64,000 bases of DNA from JASBYZ01 sp029983705. GTDB taxonomy: Bacteria; Actinomycetota; Coriobacteriia; Coriobacteriales; JAEZZM01. The stretch covers positions 1,364,001 to 1,428,000 of the forward strand of contig OZ221969.1 of the NCBI GenBank assembly GCA_965119715.1, given 5' to 3'. Made by a program: the position numbers and the translations under genes. This document shows positions 55,002 through 64,000 of the stretch, piece after piece; position 1 is the first letter of the stretch, and every line of letters starts with the position of its first letter. The notes under the pieces were generated by a model. That model made no database searches and had not been told where the DNA came from. It saw only the letters and a program-made list of their open reading frames with translations.

Positions 55002-57407
55002 CTATATAATTCCGCGTTTAATATGGCCCATGGTGTAGTTATCGCGTTTTGGCAAGAGTTTCTCTTTAGCTTGTGCGCGCTCAAATTGCTTGCAGATATA
55101 GCTCATCTCATCTTCAAGCGCTTGCTCATGAAGGAGGCGCACATCACACACAAAGTTTTTTACCCCGCTCTTAAGTAACTTATCAAGCTGCGAACTTAAA
55201 TCGAGTGGTATGGAGTTAAAAATCTCGCTTCTGCCCTCATCATTAGTAATAATAGGAAAACTGTAGCCTTTTTGATCAGTAAAGTATTTAGGACTTTTGC
55301 GTCTCACACATACCGGACAATTTTCATCACAAGGCCCCATTGACATCAGCACACAGTGCTCAGTTGTCATTACCTGCTCGCGCCCACTTATTTTTATACC
55401 AGCGCTCACTGGTATCTTTTTTAATATTCTTGAAATTTCTGAAAGCGTCATCTCAGGAGATATCCAAATTATTTGAGGTCCAAAGCTTTCAAAGAGTGCA
55501 AGTATTGATTCATTTATTGCAGGAATACTTGGCGAGATTTCAAAGGCAATGCCTCGCTTGTTAAGCTCTGAGATCTGAGAAACATTTGAGACAAGGTAGC
55601 GCTTTGAGCTCTCAAGTGTATCAAATTCACGCTCAAAATCTTTTTCATGAACCACATTTGAAAGCACTATTACATCTACAAGCTCAAACAGTTCTTTATC
55701 TTTTGAGACGTCAGAGATGTCTGCATACAGTTTTTGTATGCCAAAATTTTTAGCGCAAGAGGCTTGGGTAAGATTTTTAACATAGGCAGAAAGCTCAGCT
55801 TTTTGTGTGTCTTTTACACTGAGGCTCTGATCTACATCCGCTAATAGCCTTGGAGTCTTTGCCTCAAGAGATCTTGTCTTCCATGGCTCAAGCAACTCTT
55901 CTACTAAAGCGACAAGTGCTTTTGCCCTCAGTTTGTGTAGCGCACTAAAGCCCATACCTATCCCAGGATCTAGCTCTAGGCTAAAGTCACCCATCTCAAA
56001 GGGAGTACCTCCAAAGCGGCCAATGTGCTCTTTTACCTCATCAAAGCTCAGCGCTTTAGTGCGGGCAGCCTCAACAGTATTGCCCTCAAGCTCTACGCAC
56101 ACCCCTTCTTGAGTGCACACCTTAAGTCGAGCGGCATGCCCTAGCTTAAGCGTGGCACTTACGTCTAGCTTAAGTAGGCGTGAATACTCTTCTTGTAAGG
56201 CTTCGTCAACCTCATTGGCGTTTTTACGATTGCGCAGGCGATAGACCAAGTCACCCACCTCTAGCTTTATATCAGTTTTGAATTGATAGCTTTTTTGAGC
56301 AGGAGCATCTATCTCAAAGACAAAGTTTTCATCCTCATGCCTTATCTCGCATAAGTCACCTTCCTCAAGAGGCCTCAAAAGCTCAAGTGTTACGCCGCCC
56401 TTATTAACTGATTGCACTCGTCCAATATAGCTTCCCTGATTATTAGGACGCTTATAGCTCATAAAATCATTGCCGCGCTCATGTTGTAAGTAGCCTTGGG
56501 TAAAGCCCCTACTAAAGGCCTCTCCCAAAGCATCAAGCTCACCTTGGCTTACCTGGTAGTTTTCTGGATCTGCTAAGGCTCTATCAAGGGCTTTACGATA
56601 TATTTTTACAACCTGACCCACATATTCAGGTGCCTTCATGCGACCTTCGATTTTTATGCTGCTAATGCCTGTTGCAATAAGATCAGGCAAAATTTCTATG
56701 GTTGCAAGGTCTTTTGGAGAGAGCAGATAGCTTCCGTCAACTGCAGATATGTTTTTACCCTTAGCGTTTGTAAGGGTGTATGACTTTCTGCAGGGCTGAG
56801 CACAAAGTCCTCGGTTTGCAGAGCGGCCTCCTATAAGAGAAGACATCAAGCACTGACCTGAGTAGCTAATGCAAATAGCACCGTGGGCAAAACATTCAAT
56901 ATCTACGCCTGTATCGCAAAGTTCTTTAAGCTCTTCTAGACTGAGTTCACGTGAGGTGGTTACCCGCTTTGCTCCCAAACTTTCAACAAAGCGCACCCCT
57001 GATACATCATGGACGTTTGCCTGAGTTGATACGTGGCATTCCACCTCAGGATAAACTCTCTGCACTTCAGCAAGAAGTCCTAAGTCTTGGATAATAAAGG
57101 CATCAACACCTGCATTATATGCATCTGCAATAAGCTTGAGTGCCTCATCCATCTCAAAGGATTTGATAATGATATTTACCGTTAAATAGAGGCGAACTCC
57201 CAAAAGGTGAGCCTTATCTGCAAGCTCAGGGATGTTTTCAAGCTTTATATTGGCAGCGTTTCTTCGCGCGTTTAATTTTTCAACACCAAAATAAATTGCA
57301 TCGGCTCCAAAATAAAGGGCTGCCATAAAGGCTTCCTTTGTTCCTGCCGGAGCCAAAAGCTCTACAGCCTTGGTGCTTGTTTGATGTAAGTGTGTTGACC
57401 TTCTCAA
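55002..57407 (-). CDS. Peptidase U32-family protein (RlhA-like)
   Basis: 801 residues. The N-terminal U32 domain has LLAPAGTKEAFMAALYFGAD, AFIIQDLGLL, the cysteine cluster GRSANRGLCAQPCRKSYTL and GISSIKIEGRMKAPEYV, followed by a collagenase-like/DUF3656 region. A late Cys cluster MGPCDENCPVC may bind an Fe–S cluster. E. coli RlhA of this family hydroxylates 23S rRNA C2501; many relatives are only nominally peptidases. TTG start at 57407, with AAGGAAC upstream. Confidence 0.87.
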   Translation of the reverse strand: MRRSTHLHQTSTKAVELLAPAGTKEAFMAALYFGADAIYFGVEKLNARRNAANIKLENIPELADKAHLLGVRLYLTVNIIIKSFEMDEALKLIADAYNAGVDAFIIQDLGLLAEVQRVYPEVECHVSTQANVHDVSGVRFVESLGAKRVTTSRELSLEELKELCDTGVDIECFAHGAICISYSGQCLMSSLIGGRSANRGLCAQPCRKSYTLTNAKGKNISAVDGSYLLSPKDLATIEILPDLIATGISSIKIEGRMKAPEYVGQVVKIYRKALDRALADPENYQVSQGELDALGEAFSRGFTQGYLQHERGNDFMSYKRPNNQGSYIGRVQSVNKGGVTLELLRPLEEGDLCEIRHEDENFVFEIDAPAQKSYQFKTDIKLEVGDLVYRLRNRKNANEVDEALQEEYSRLLKLDVSATLKLGHAARLKVCTQEGVCVELEGNTVEAARTKALSFDEVKEHIGRFGGTPFEMGDFSLELDPGIGMGFSALHKLRAKALVALVEELLEPWKTRSLEAKTPRLLADVDQSLSVKDTQKAELSAYVKNLTQASCAKNFGIQKLYADISDVSKDKELFELVDVIVLSNVVHEKDFEREFDTLESSKRYLVSNVSQISELNKRGIAFEISPSIPAINESILALFESFGPQIIWISPEMTLSEISRILKKIPVSAGIKISGREQVMTTEHCVLMSMGPCDENCPVCVRRKSPKYFTDQKGYSFPIITNDEGRSEIFNSIPLDLSSQLDKLLKSGVKNFVCDVRLLHEQALEDEMSYICKQFERAQAKEKLLPKRDNYTMGHIKRGII

Positions 57408-57501
57408 TTTTTTAACGTTCCTTAAAATAAATCGTGACTTTTTTTGTTTTCCCCACCTAAGTACGAGATAATAAAGTGTCTTAGACTACGAGGAGGCTAA
57501 C

Positions 57502-59823
57502 TTGGCATCACATATCAGACGTGAGCGCAGACATGAAAAAGCTAATGTGTCTGGCTTAGTAATATTAGCAATATTTCTCATGATTGTAGCAGCTCTTACC
57601 GCTACAGTTATTGGAGGACTGCGCATGGTTGAGTCATGGCTACAAGATTTGCCTGATTACACCGATGCAGACTCATACCTCAACGCAGAACCTACAAAGA
57701 TTTTAGATGCTGATGGAAACCTTATCGCTTCCCTCTACCTCCAAAATCGCGAGACGGTCACCATTAATGATGTGGCTCCTGCCGTTTTAAAGGCAACTGT
57801 TGACACCGAGGACATCAGATTTTATCAGCACAACGGTGTTGACCCACAAGGTATTGCTCGTGCTGCAGTAAATACCTTAATAGGTTCTGGTAGGGAGGGT
57901 GCGTCCACCATTACCCAGCAGCTCGTAAGAAATACTGTTTTAAGTGATGAACAATTTGAGATAACCCTTCGCAGAAAAGTGCGCGAGGCCTACATTGCTA
58001 TAGAGCTTGAAAAGCAATACAGCAAAGATGAGATCTTAATGATGTATCTCAACACTATTTATTACGGCTCTGGTGCCTACGGTATCCAGGCTGCCTCTCA
58101 AACTTATTTTGGTAAGAATGCTAAAGATTTAAGCCTTGCCGAGTCAGCCCTTTTAGCTGGTATTCCTCAGTCTCCATCAAAGCTTGACCCAACCAATAAT
58201 ATGGATTTAGCACTTCAGCGTCGTGACACTGTGCTAAGAAGAATGAGAGATGCAGGTGACATCTCTGATCAGCAGTATCAAGAGGCAACTAAAGAAGAAA
58301 TCAAACTTAACTATAATCCACCTACTAAAAACGGTACCTATAAGTACCCTTACTTTGTTGACTACGTAAAGTCAATTTTGCTTGATGAGTTTAACCAAGA
58401 CGTCCTCTTTAAATCAGGACTTACGGTTAAAACAACCATCAAACCAGAGCTTCAACAATACGCTGAGGAGTCCATTAAGGGTGTTATTGGTGATGCCGAG
58501 AAGCTCGAGGGCGCTCTTATCTCAGTAGATGTTAATAACGGCCACATCGTTTCTATGGTGGGCGGTAAAAATTACGAGAAGGACCAATTTAACCTTGCAA
58601 CTCAAGCTAAAAGACAGCCAGGTTCTGCATTCAAGGTATTTACCTTAGTTGCAGCAATTCAGGAGGGCATGAGTCCTGAGACTATGGTTAACGCCAACTC
58701 TCCTGCTCAAATCTCTGAAAACTGGACCGTACAAAACTACGCTAATGAGTCTGCAGGCATCATTACCCTTCGTGAGGCCACCTGGAGATCTTTAAACACT
58801 GCATACGCTCGTGTATCCCATGAAATTGGTGCAGGAGCTACGGTTGAAACTGCTAAGGCAATGGGAATTACCTCCCCACTTCAGCAGGTAGAGTCCGTAT
58901 CCTTGGGTGTATTTGGTACCTCACCTCTTGAGCTTGCCTCATCATTTGCTACCCTTGCAAGCGGTGGTATTCACAGAGACCCTGTAGCGATCACTGAGGT
59001 AGTTGACAGAAAAGGCCAGGTCATCTTCTCTCAAGAAGATACCTCTAAGCGTGTTATCGATGAAGATGTTGCGGCCGCTACAAATGATGTATTAAAAGGC
59101 GTTGTAACAAACGGTACTGCTAAGTATGCAAACCCTAACGATAATCACATTTACGCAGGTAAGACTGGTACCTCTCAAAATGTTCGTGACCTTTGGATGG
59201 TAGGATATACCACCTCTTACTCAACTGCAGTATGGATAGGGTATCGCCAAGAAGCAGAGATTAGATTTAACGGTGCTCTTGGTACCACCGGAAAGCTTCC
59301 TTCCCCTATCTTTAAGGCATACATGACCAAGGCTATGAAGGGGCTTCCAAGACAAGACTTCCCAACTGCACCAGAGCCAGAGTATAAGAACTCGAGCGAG
59401 TGGGACTTGGGCGCACAGGCTCAAGAGAGCACTCAAACAAGCAGCTCAGCACAAGAATCTTCAATTGCAATTGGAGAGTTAAGTCAAAAGTATCCTGGAT
59501 ATGGCATTGCTACGGTATCGGTATTTGACCCAGTAGTTCCTGCAGGATCTGTGGTTAAGGCAGATGTAAACCATGATACGCATGAGATCTTAGTCTATAT
59601 CTCTAAGGGTAAAGAAGGCGGAGAGACCCTTGAGGACCTCTTTACCAGTGATGATCTCAATAACATCTACGGTAACCAGCACCGCAGACAGCAGCAACAA
59701 CCTCAGCAGCAGCCAGGCTATCAACAAGATAGTGGCGGCGGCTTCTATGATGAGTACCAGCCAAGTAATGGACGCCAAGACTCTGACAGTGGCGGCGGCT
59801 TCTTTGCCCCATACGGCTACTAG
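57502..59823 (+). CDS. Class A penicillin-binding protein (PBP1-type)
   Basis: 773 residues: one membrane helix (about 16–42), then a GT51 glycosyltransferase domain with TEDIRFYQHNGVD (catalytic Glu 103). The transpeptidase domain has SAFK (Ser 375), SLN (430) and KTGTS (554). It polymerises and crosslinks peptidoglycan. The C-terminal ~115 residues are Ser/Gln/Gly-rich, with two DSGGGF motifs. TTG start at 57502, with AGGAGG five bases upstream. Confidence 0.95.
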   Translation: MASHIRRERRHEKANVSGLVILAIFLMIVAALTATVIGGLRMVESWLQDLPDYTDADSYLNAEPTKILDADGNLIASLYLQNRETVTINDVAPAVLKATVDTEDIRFYQHNGVDPQGIARAAVNTLIGSGREGASTITQQLVRNTVLSDEQFEITLRRKVREAYIAIELEKQYSKDEILMMYLNTIYYGSGAYGIQAASQTYFGKNAKDLSLAESALLAGIPQSPSKLDPTNNMDLALQRRDTVLRRMRDAGDISDQQYQEATKEEIKLNYNPPTKNGTYKYPYFVDYVKSILLDEFNQDVLFKSGLTVKTTIKPELQQYAEESIKGVIGDAEKLEGALISVDVNNGHIVSMVGGKNYEKDQFNLATQAKRQPGSAFKVFTLVAAIQEGMSPETMVNANSPAQISENWTVQNYANESAGIITLREATWRSLNTAYARVSHEIGAGATVETAKAMGITSPLQQVESVSLGVFGTSPLELASSFATLASGGIHRDPVAITEVVDRKGQVIFSQEDTSKRVIDEDVAAATNDVLKGVVTNGTAKYANPNDNHIYAGKTGTSQNVRDLWMVGYTTSYSTAVWIGYRQEAEIRFNGALGTTGKLPSPIFKAYMTKAMKGLPRQDFPTAPEPEYKNSSEWDLGAQAQESTQTSSSAQESSIAIGELSQKYPGYGIATVSVFDPVVPAGSVVKADVNHDTHEILVYISKGKEGGETLEDLFTSDDLNNIYGNQHRRQQQQPQQQPGYQQDSGGGFYDEYQPSNGRQDSDSGGGFFAPYGY

Positions 59824-59830
59824 AAACAAT

Positions 59831-59867
59831 AATGCCCGAGGTGATTTCTTCACCCCGGGCATTTTTT
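59831..59867 (+). terminator. Terminator of the PBP gene
   Basis: AATGCCCGAGGTGA pairs with TCACCCCGGGCATT (one mismatch) around a 5-nt loop, followed by TTTT. Confidence 0.92.
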
Positions 59868-59890
59868 ATAAGCTTATTTTAGCTTAGTAG

Positions 59891-60403
59891 TTACTCAGTA
59901 ATTTCAAGTGATTCAACATTACCAAGACGTCTTCTTATTGCTGGAATGCAGGTAAGGACCATGAAAAATGCAAGGCCTATACCAAGATATGCAACAGCGT
60001 AGGCACCCCATGCAGCAGATACCTTATAAAGATTAGTGCCCGCCTCAACAAGGCCGGTAATAAGACTAAAGGCTTGCATAAGTGGAAATGAGATGGCTAC
60101 CACAAACACAAAGAGCATGATAACCGTCATTAAGGTCACACGAATTTGTGGCCACTCAGTCTTTTGATAGTTTGGTAAAAAGAGCGCAATTAAAAGTGCA
60201 ATTGCAGACATAGCTGCAATGTTTCCAAGCTTAGACCCGCTCATTAAATAGGGAGACCCCCCGTTTACCAGCTGATTAAAGCTTACAATCACCTCATCTG
60301 CTCCGTAGGGCGTCATCTTTATAAACGGCGCAAAATATAAGAGGACAATCATGATACTGATGCCCACAAGGTAGATAATCTTTATTAAGTTAATTTGTTT
60401 CAT
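59891..60403 (-). CDS. Four-helix membrane protein of unknown function
   Basis: 170 residues with four predicted helices (about 8–27, 60–79, 88–112, 130–153) and a short extracellular loop after the first. No family recognised. It follows argR copy 2 by seven bases, so is probably cotranscribed with it. Confidence 0.6.
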   Translation of the reverse strand: MKQINLIKIIYLVGISIMIVLLYFAPFIKMTPYGADEVIVSFNQLVNGGSPYLMSGSKLGNIAAMSAIALLIALFLPNYQKTEWPQIRVTLMTVIMLFVFVVAISFPLMQAFSLITGLVEAGTNLYKVSAAWGAYAVAYLGIGLAFFMVLTCIPAIRRRLGNVESLEITE

Positions 60404-60410
60404 GAACCCA

Positions 60411-60839
60411 CTACTTTTGTCTTAGTTTTTCTATTTCTTTCCTAAATGACTCTGCATCCTCTTCATTATCGCAGATTACTAAGACTGTATCATCGCCCGC
60501 TACAGAACCCACAACTTGCGGGAGCTCTGAGCCATCAAGGGCTGCAGCAATTCCAGGTGCAGTTCCAGGAGAAGCCTTAACTAAGACCAGGTTTCCTGTC
60601 ATTCGCACTTCTTCTACGAGATCTTTAACCATTCGCTGCAGATGTATATCTTCTGAGAGTACATAGTAACCTTCATTAATTTTTTGAAGACCAAGATCGG
60701 TGATATCTCGAGAAACGGTAGCTTGAGTACACTTAAAACCTGCTTGCAAAAGTTCATCTACGAGTGCACGCTGCGTTCTGATGTGCTTATCGCGGATAAC
60801 TTTGCGAATATACTCGTGGCGATCATTTCTTTTTTTCAT
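60411..60839 (-). CDS. argR: Arginine repressor ArgR, copy 2
   Basis: 142 residues. The winged helix has QRALVDELLQAGFKCTQATV then SRDITDL; the C-terminal domain has GTAPGIAAALDGSEL and GSVAGDDTVLVI. Both arginine-contacting Asp are present. It is about half identical to copy 1 (39937–40383). Paired ArgR proteins in lactobacilli and lactococci act together; here both are DNA-binding-competent. Same strand as the downstream membrane protein. Confidence 0.94.
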   Translation of the reverse strand: MKKRNDRHEYIRKVIRDKHIRTQRALVDELLQAGFKCTQATVSRDITDLGLQKINEGYYVLSEDIHLQRMVKDLVEEVRMTGNLVLVKASPGTAPGIAAALDGSELPQVVGSVAGDDTVLVICDNEEDAESFRKEIEKLRQK

Positions 60840-60967
60840 AGCATACTCTCCAATGCCTAATACAGCTTCCCTAAAATGAGAATCTGTACCAACATCCCTT
60901 ACAAGTAAAATTTACCAATGAAAACACGCAAATAGCAAGCGCAATTACAGTCTCTAAGCCCTTACGG

Positions 60968-62751
60968 CTAGTTTTTTGAGGTCAAAACCTCAATATCTTG
61001 ATGAGTATAGGTTGGAACACATTTTTCTAAGGCTTGCTTTACCTCTGCATTTGGCTTTGACATAAATGCCTTAAGGTACTCGAGGTGTGCTTGCAGCTCA
61101 TCAAAATCAGGGCTTTGCGCCTTAGAAATCATAATGTCTTTGTTTCCAGTGGGGCGTGTAGTCTCACCAACATTTAAGAGCTCTTCATACAGCTTTTCGC
61201 CCGGTCTTAATTTACTGGCTCACCCATATTGAGAATAAAAATCTCTCCGCCAAAGGCCATGCCACCCGCATGAATAATAAGGCGTGCAGCCTCAGGTATG
61301 GTCATAAAGTATCTCACAATATCAGGGTGTGTAACCGTAATAGGTCCACCCTCTTTAATTTGGCGTTTAAAAATTGGAATAACAGATCCGTGTGAGCCTA
61401 AGACATTACCAAATCTTACCGCAGCAAATAAGGTATCTGACTTGCTGTTATAGGCTTGAATAATCATTTCACCCATGCGCTTGGTAGCACCCATTACGTT
61501 TGCAGGGTTTACGGCCTTATCGGTAGAGATAAAAATAAAGCGCTCTACCTTATGCTCTATTGCAACCTCAACGGTATTAAGCGTGCCGTATACATTATTC
61601 TTAAGCGCCTCACGAGGGTTAACCTCCATAAGCGGTACATGCTTGTGAGCTGCAGCGTGAAAGAGCACCTGAGGTTTATGCTGGCTAAAGACCTCTTCAA
61701 GGCGGGCTCTATCTCTAATTGAACCAATTTCTATGGTGATGTCGCAGTCAGGGTGCTTTTCTAAAATCTCGCCTCGTAAATCAAAGACGCCGTTTTCATA
61801 GATGTCAAAAAAGATAAGCTTCTTTGGCTCAACAGCTATCAGTTGGCGCACAAGCTCTGAACCGATGGACCCGCCTGCACCGGTAATCATAACGGTTTTA
61901 CCTTTAATGTAGGACTGAGCTATATGGTTATCAAGCTCGATTTCTTTTCTGCCAAGTAAGTCAGAAAGGTTTACCTCTCTAAGCGCAATATCGCCAATTT
62001 CTTCTACTGACAAATCTTTTACGTCAGGAAGGGTTAAAAGTCTACAATCAGTTTCAGAGCAGATGGTAAAGATTTCTCTTCGATTATTTCTGGTGCCACT
62101 TAAGATGGCAACAACAATCTGTTCAATATCAAACTCTTGAACAAGCTTTAAGATGTCATGACGGTTACCCATTACCTTAACGCCAGAAATTCTCATCCCC
62201 TGCTTATGTGGGTCATCGTCAACTGCCAAAATAGGAATGCCCTGCATCGCATAATCCCCGGTAAGCATACGGTTAATGCACATAGCTCCAGTTTCACCGG
62301 CGCCCACAATCATAGTTCTTGGACGCTCAGACTTAGGGGCAAGCTCAAGTTTAGATTTGGTGTGGCGATACGAAAATCTGTAGAGCAGACGCACTCCACC
62401 CACCAGCAATAGCTCAAGCACAAAGCCTACGGCAAGCACGCGTATAGGAAAGCGCACAAAGAAGGCGAAGCTTATAAATGCTCCAATAAGGGTGGCAACC
62501 GTTACCGCAATTAATACCTGCATTAAGGTATTAAAATTTGCAAATTCAAATAGCGAGGTATAGAGGTGAAAAGCCCCGTAGACTAAAACATTTATGACCG
62601 CAAACAGTGCCATAACAAAAAATGCATCAGTATCAGTTAAGAGGGCTACCGCTTGTCCGGTAAGAAAATACGCTAAACTAAAGGCAGCAAAGCATGCAAT
62701 GATATCAAATATAACTAAGAAAGCCGCGCGACGCGATAAATTAAGTTCCAT
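60968..62751 (-). pseudogene. FlaA1/CapD-type nucleotide-sugar epimerase/dehydratase, internal deletion
   Basis: The 5' part (62751–61207, 514 codons) has four N-terminal membrane helices, a linker domain and the SDR domain (MITGAGGSIGSELVRQL near 290, MGATKRMGEM). It ends right after GEIFILNMGEPV with a TAA. In another frame the gene resumes at 61210 with LRPGEKLYEELL and runs to TAG 60968. The usual 25–35 residues between these two motifs are missing, so an internal deletion joined the ends out of frame. Start ATG 62751 (AAGGAAG eight bases upstream). Confidence 0.8.
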
Positions 62752-62827
62752 GGTACGCACTTCCTTTATTGCATACTAGGCTCGAATACTGTAAAGAATA
62801 ATTATAGCTATTAGGACGCGCTTTGTG

Positions 62828-63820
62828 CTATTGGCCCTGCTGTTTATAGCTATTCTCTACAGCTTCTTTATCTAAGTGCCAAAATTCAGGGTGGTCGCTA
62901 TACCAATTAATGGTGGCCTTAAGGCCCGCTTCAAAATCGGTATATTTAGGAGAAAATCCAAGCTCAGCTATGGTATCTGAGGCATCTATTGCATAGCGCC
63001 TATCATGTCCCGCCCGATCTTTCACATGCTCATAATCATCTTCAGGATATCCCATAAGCCTATTGAGGGTTTTAACTACCTCAAGGTTTGACTTCTCACC
63101 ATTTGCCCCTAAAAGGTAGGTTTGGCCAGGTGCACCCTTCTCTAAGATAAGCCATACACCAGCAATATGGTCATCAACATGAATCCAGTCGCGCACGTTA
63201 AGCCCGTCACCATAAAGTTTTGGCTTTACTCCCATAAGTCTGTTAGTAATCATGCGCGGAATAAACTTCTCTATGTGCTGGTAAGGTCCGTAATTGTTTG
63301 AGCAGTTTGAAATTGTTGCCTCAAGTCCAAAAGACCTCACCCAGGCGCGCACTAACATATCTGCTGATGCCTTAGAGGCAGAATAGGGCGATGAGGGCGC
63401 ATAAGGAGTATAACGAGTAAACTTGTGAGGATCATCTAAGGCTAAGTCACCAAAGACCTCATCGGTAGAAATATGGTGCAAGCGTACCTTATAGTTTTTG
63501 CAGGCCTCCAAAATATTTGTAGTACCTACAATGTTTGACTCAATAAAGGGATAGGGATTTCTAAGCGAGTTATCGTTATGGGACTCAGCCGCAAAGTGTA
63601 CTACCGCATCCACCTCTTTAACCAGGTCAAACACGGCATCTTTGTTACAGATATCATCCACCACAAGCTTGCAGCGCTCAAGATTCTTAATAGCATCAGG
63701 ATGTGCAGCATAGTTAAGCTTATCTATGACAATAATTTCAAGATCTTTTTTCACCCGCAAAGATTTGATAACAAAATTGGAGCCAATAAAGCCTGCTCCA
63801 CCCGTCACAAGAAGTTTCAT
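62828..63820 (-). CDS. rmlB: dTDP-glucose 4,6-dehydratase
   Basis: 330 residues, extended SDR enzyme: NAD-binding VTGGAGFIGSNFV, then HISTDEVFGDL (active-site Thr–Asp–Glu) and the YSASK Tyr/Lys pair in SSPYSASKASADMLVR. Second step of dTDP-rhamnose synthesis for a rhamnose-containing polysaccharide. The ATG overlaps the stop of the preceding gene (TAATG). rmlA, C and D are not in the window. Confidence 0.94.
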   Translation of the reverse strand: MKLLVTGGAGFIGSNFVIKSLRVKKDLEIIVIDKLNYAAHPDAIKNLERCKLVVDDICNKDAVFDLVKEVDAVVHFAAESHNDNSLRNPYPFIESNIVGTTNILEACKNYKVRLHHISTDEVFGDLALDDPHKFTRYTPYAPSSPYSASKASADMLVRAWVRSFGLEATISNCSNNYGPYQHIEKFIPRMITNRLMGVKPKLYGDGLNVRDWIHVDDHIAGVWLILEKGAPGQTYLLGANGEKSNLEVVKTLNRLMGYPEDDYEHVKDRAGHDRRYAIDASDTIAELGFSPKYTDFEAGLKATINWYSDHPEFWHLDKEAVENSYKQQGQ

Positions 63821-64000
63821 TACTTATCCTCAAAGCTTCTCTTAAATACCTGTTTGCCCTGCTCCATTAAGTCCATCATACGACTAAAGCTGTATTCCTC
63901 ACCAAAGAGATCCTCTCTTCTCAGTGCAAACTGTGCGCAGAGCACCTTGAAGTATCTGGGTGACACCCTGTAAAAAATTGCTCCGCGATTTTGCAGGTAA
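63820..64000 (-). CDS. C-terminal end of a probable glycosyltransferase (partial)
   Basis: About 59 codons ending with TAA at 63822–63820, overlapping the rmlB start. It reads FYRVSPRYFKVLCAQFALRR, a C-terminal pattern I associate with family-2 glycosyltransferases of Gram-positive rhamnan clusters. The catalytic part lies outside the window, so the call rests on this tail and on location. Confidence 0.5.
   Translation of the reverse strand, partial: YLQNRGAIFYRVSPRYFKVLCAQFALRREDLFGEEYSFSRMMDLMEQGKQVFKRSFEDK

Overview
The window is a chromosomal segment of a low- to mid-G+C anaerobic actinobacterium, most likely of the class Coriobacteriia, family Atopobiaceae (Atopobium/Lancefieldella/Fannyhessea/Olsenella group). 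This rests on the 16S/23S/5S operon, a Mycobacterium-like Dcd, an AmaP–DUF2273–Asp23 cluster, a sufCBDSU operon, a complete arginine deiminase pathway and BspA-like repeats. The genus is inferred by eye; a 16S search would settle it.

0–14 kb: a SanA-like membrane protein cut by the window edge, polA, glnA, then on the + strand an MtnA-type isomerase overlapping a class II aldolase (probable salvage of 5'-methylthioadenosine/5'-deoxyadenosine to DHAP). An M20 amidohydrolase, the metNIQ methionine importer, the Asp23 envelope-stress cluster, yebC, lgt and a zinc-ribbon protein follow. 14–20 kb: dcd, nfu and the sufCBDSU iron–sulfur operon, whose promoter carries a perfect 12-bp inverted repeat.

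20–35 kb: three transporters (BrnQ, an MHS-type MFS protein, a DMT exporter), a glycine-amidinotransferase-like enzyme, a MoxR AAA+/VWA pair, the arginine deiminase genes arcA–arcB–arcC, and groL alone. Crp/Fnr-like boxes lie upstream of both the amidinotransferase and arcA. 35–40 kb, mostly + strand: a cytoplasmic BspA-like repeat protein, a polar amino acid ABC transporter whose permease carries an extra N-terminal domain, then argR copy 1 (a second argR lies at 60.4 kb). Arginine metabolism is the main theme of 24–40 kb.

40.6–46 kb: an rRNA operon on the minus strand without spacer tRNAs, with recognisable processing stems and a strong promoter. 46–48.4 kb: a tandemly duplicated cupin–methyltransferase cassette in which each copy has one damaged gene: one cupin has ATA at the start position, and the other copy's methyltransferase has a +1 frameshift. 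48.4–53 kb: a two-component system divergent from a bacteriocin-immunity-type ABC transporter with two permeases. 53–60 kb: tyrS, a papain-like cysteine peptidase, a U32 protein and a class A PBP. 60–64 kb: the second argR and the start of a surface-polysaccharide cluster (rmlB, a glycosyltransferase tail, and a FlaA1-like epimerase gene broken by an internal deletion).

No CRISPR array, insertion sequence, prophage or tRNA gene was seen. The features most worth following are the cupin–methyltransferase duplication, the amidinotransferase/Crp-box/ADI neighbourhood with a MoxR–VWA pair that lacks the expected catalytic glutamate, the permease fusion, and the suf palindrome.
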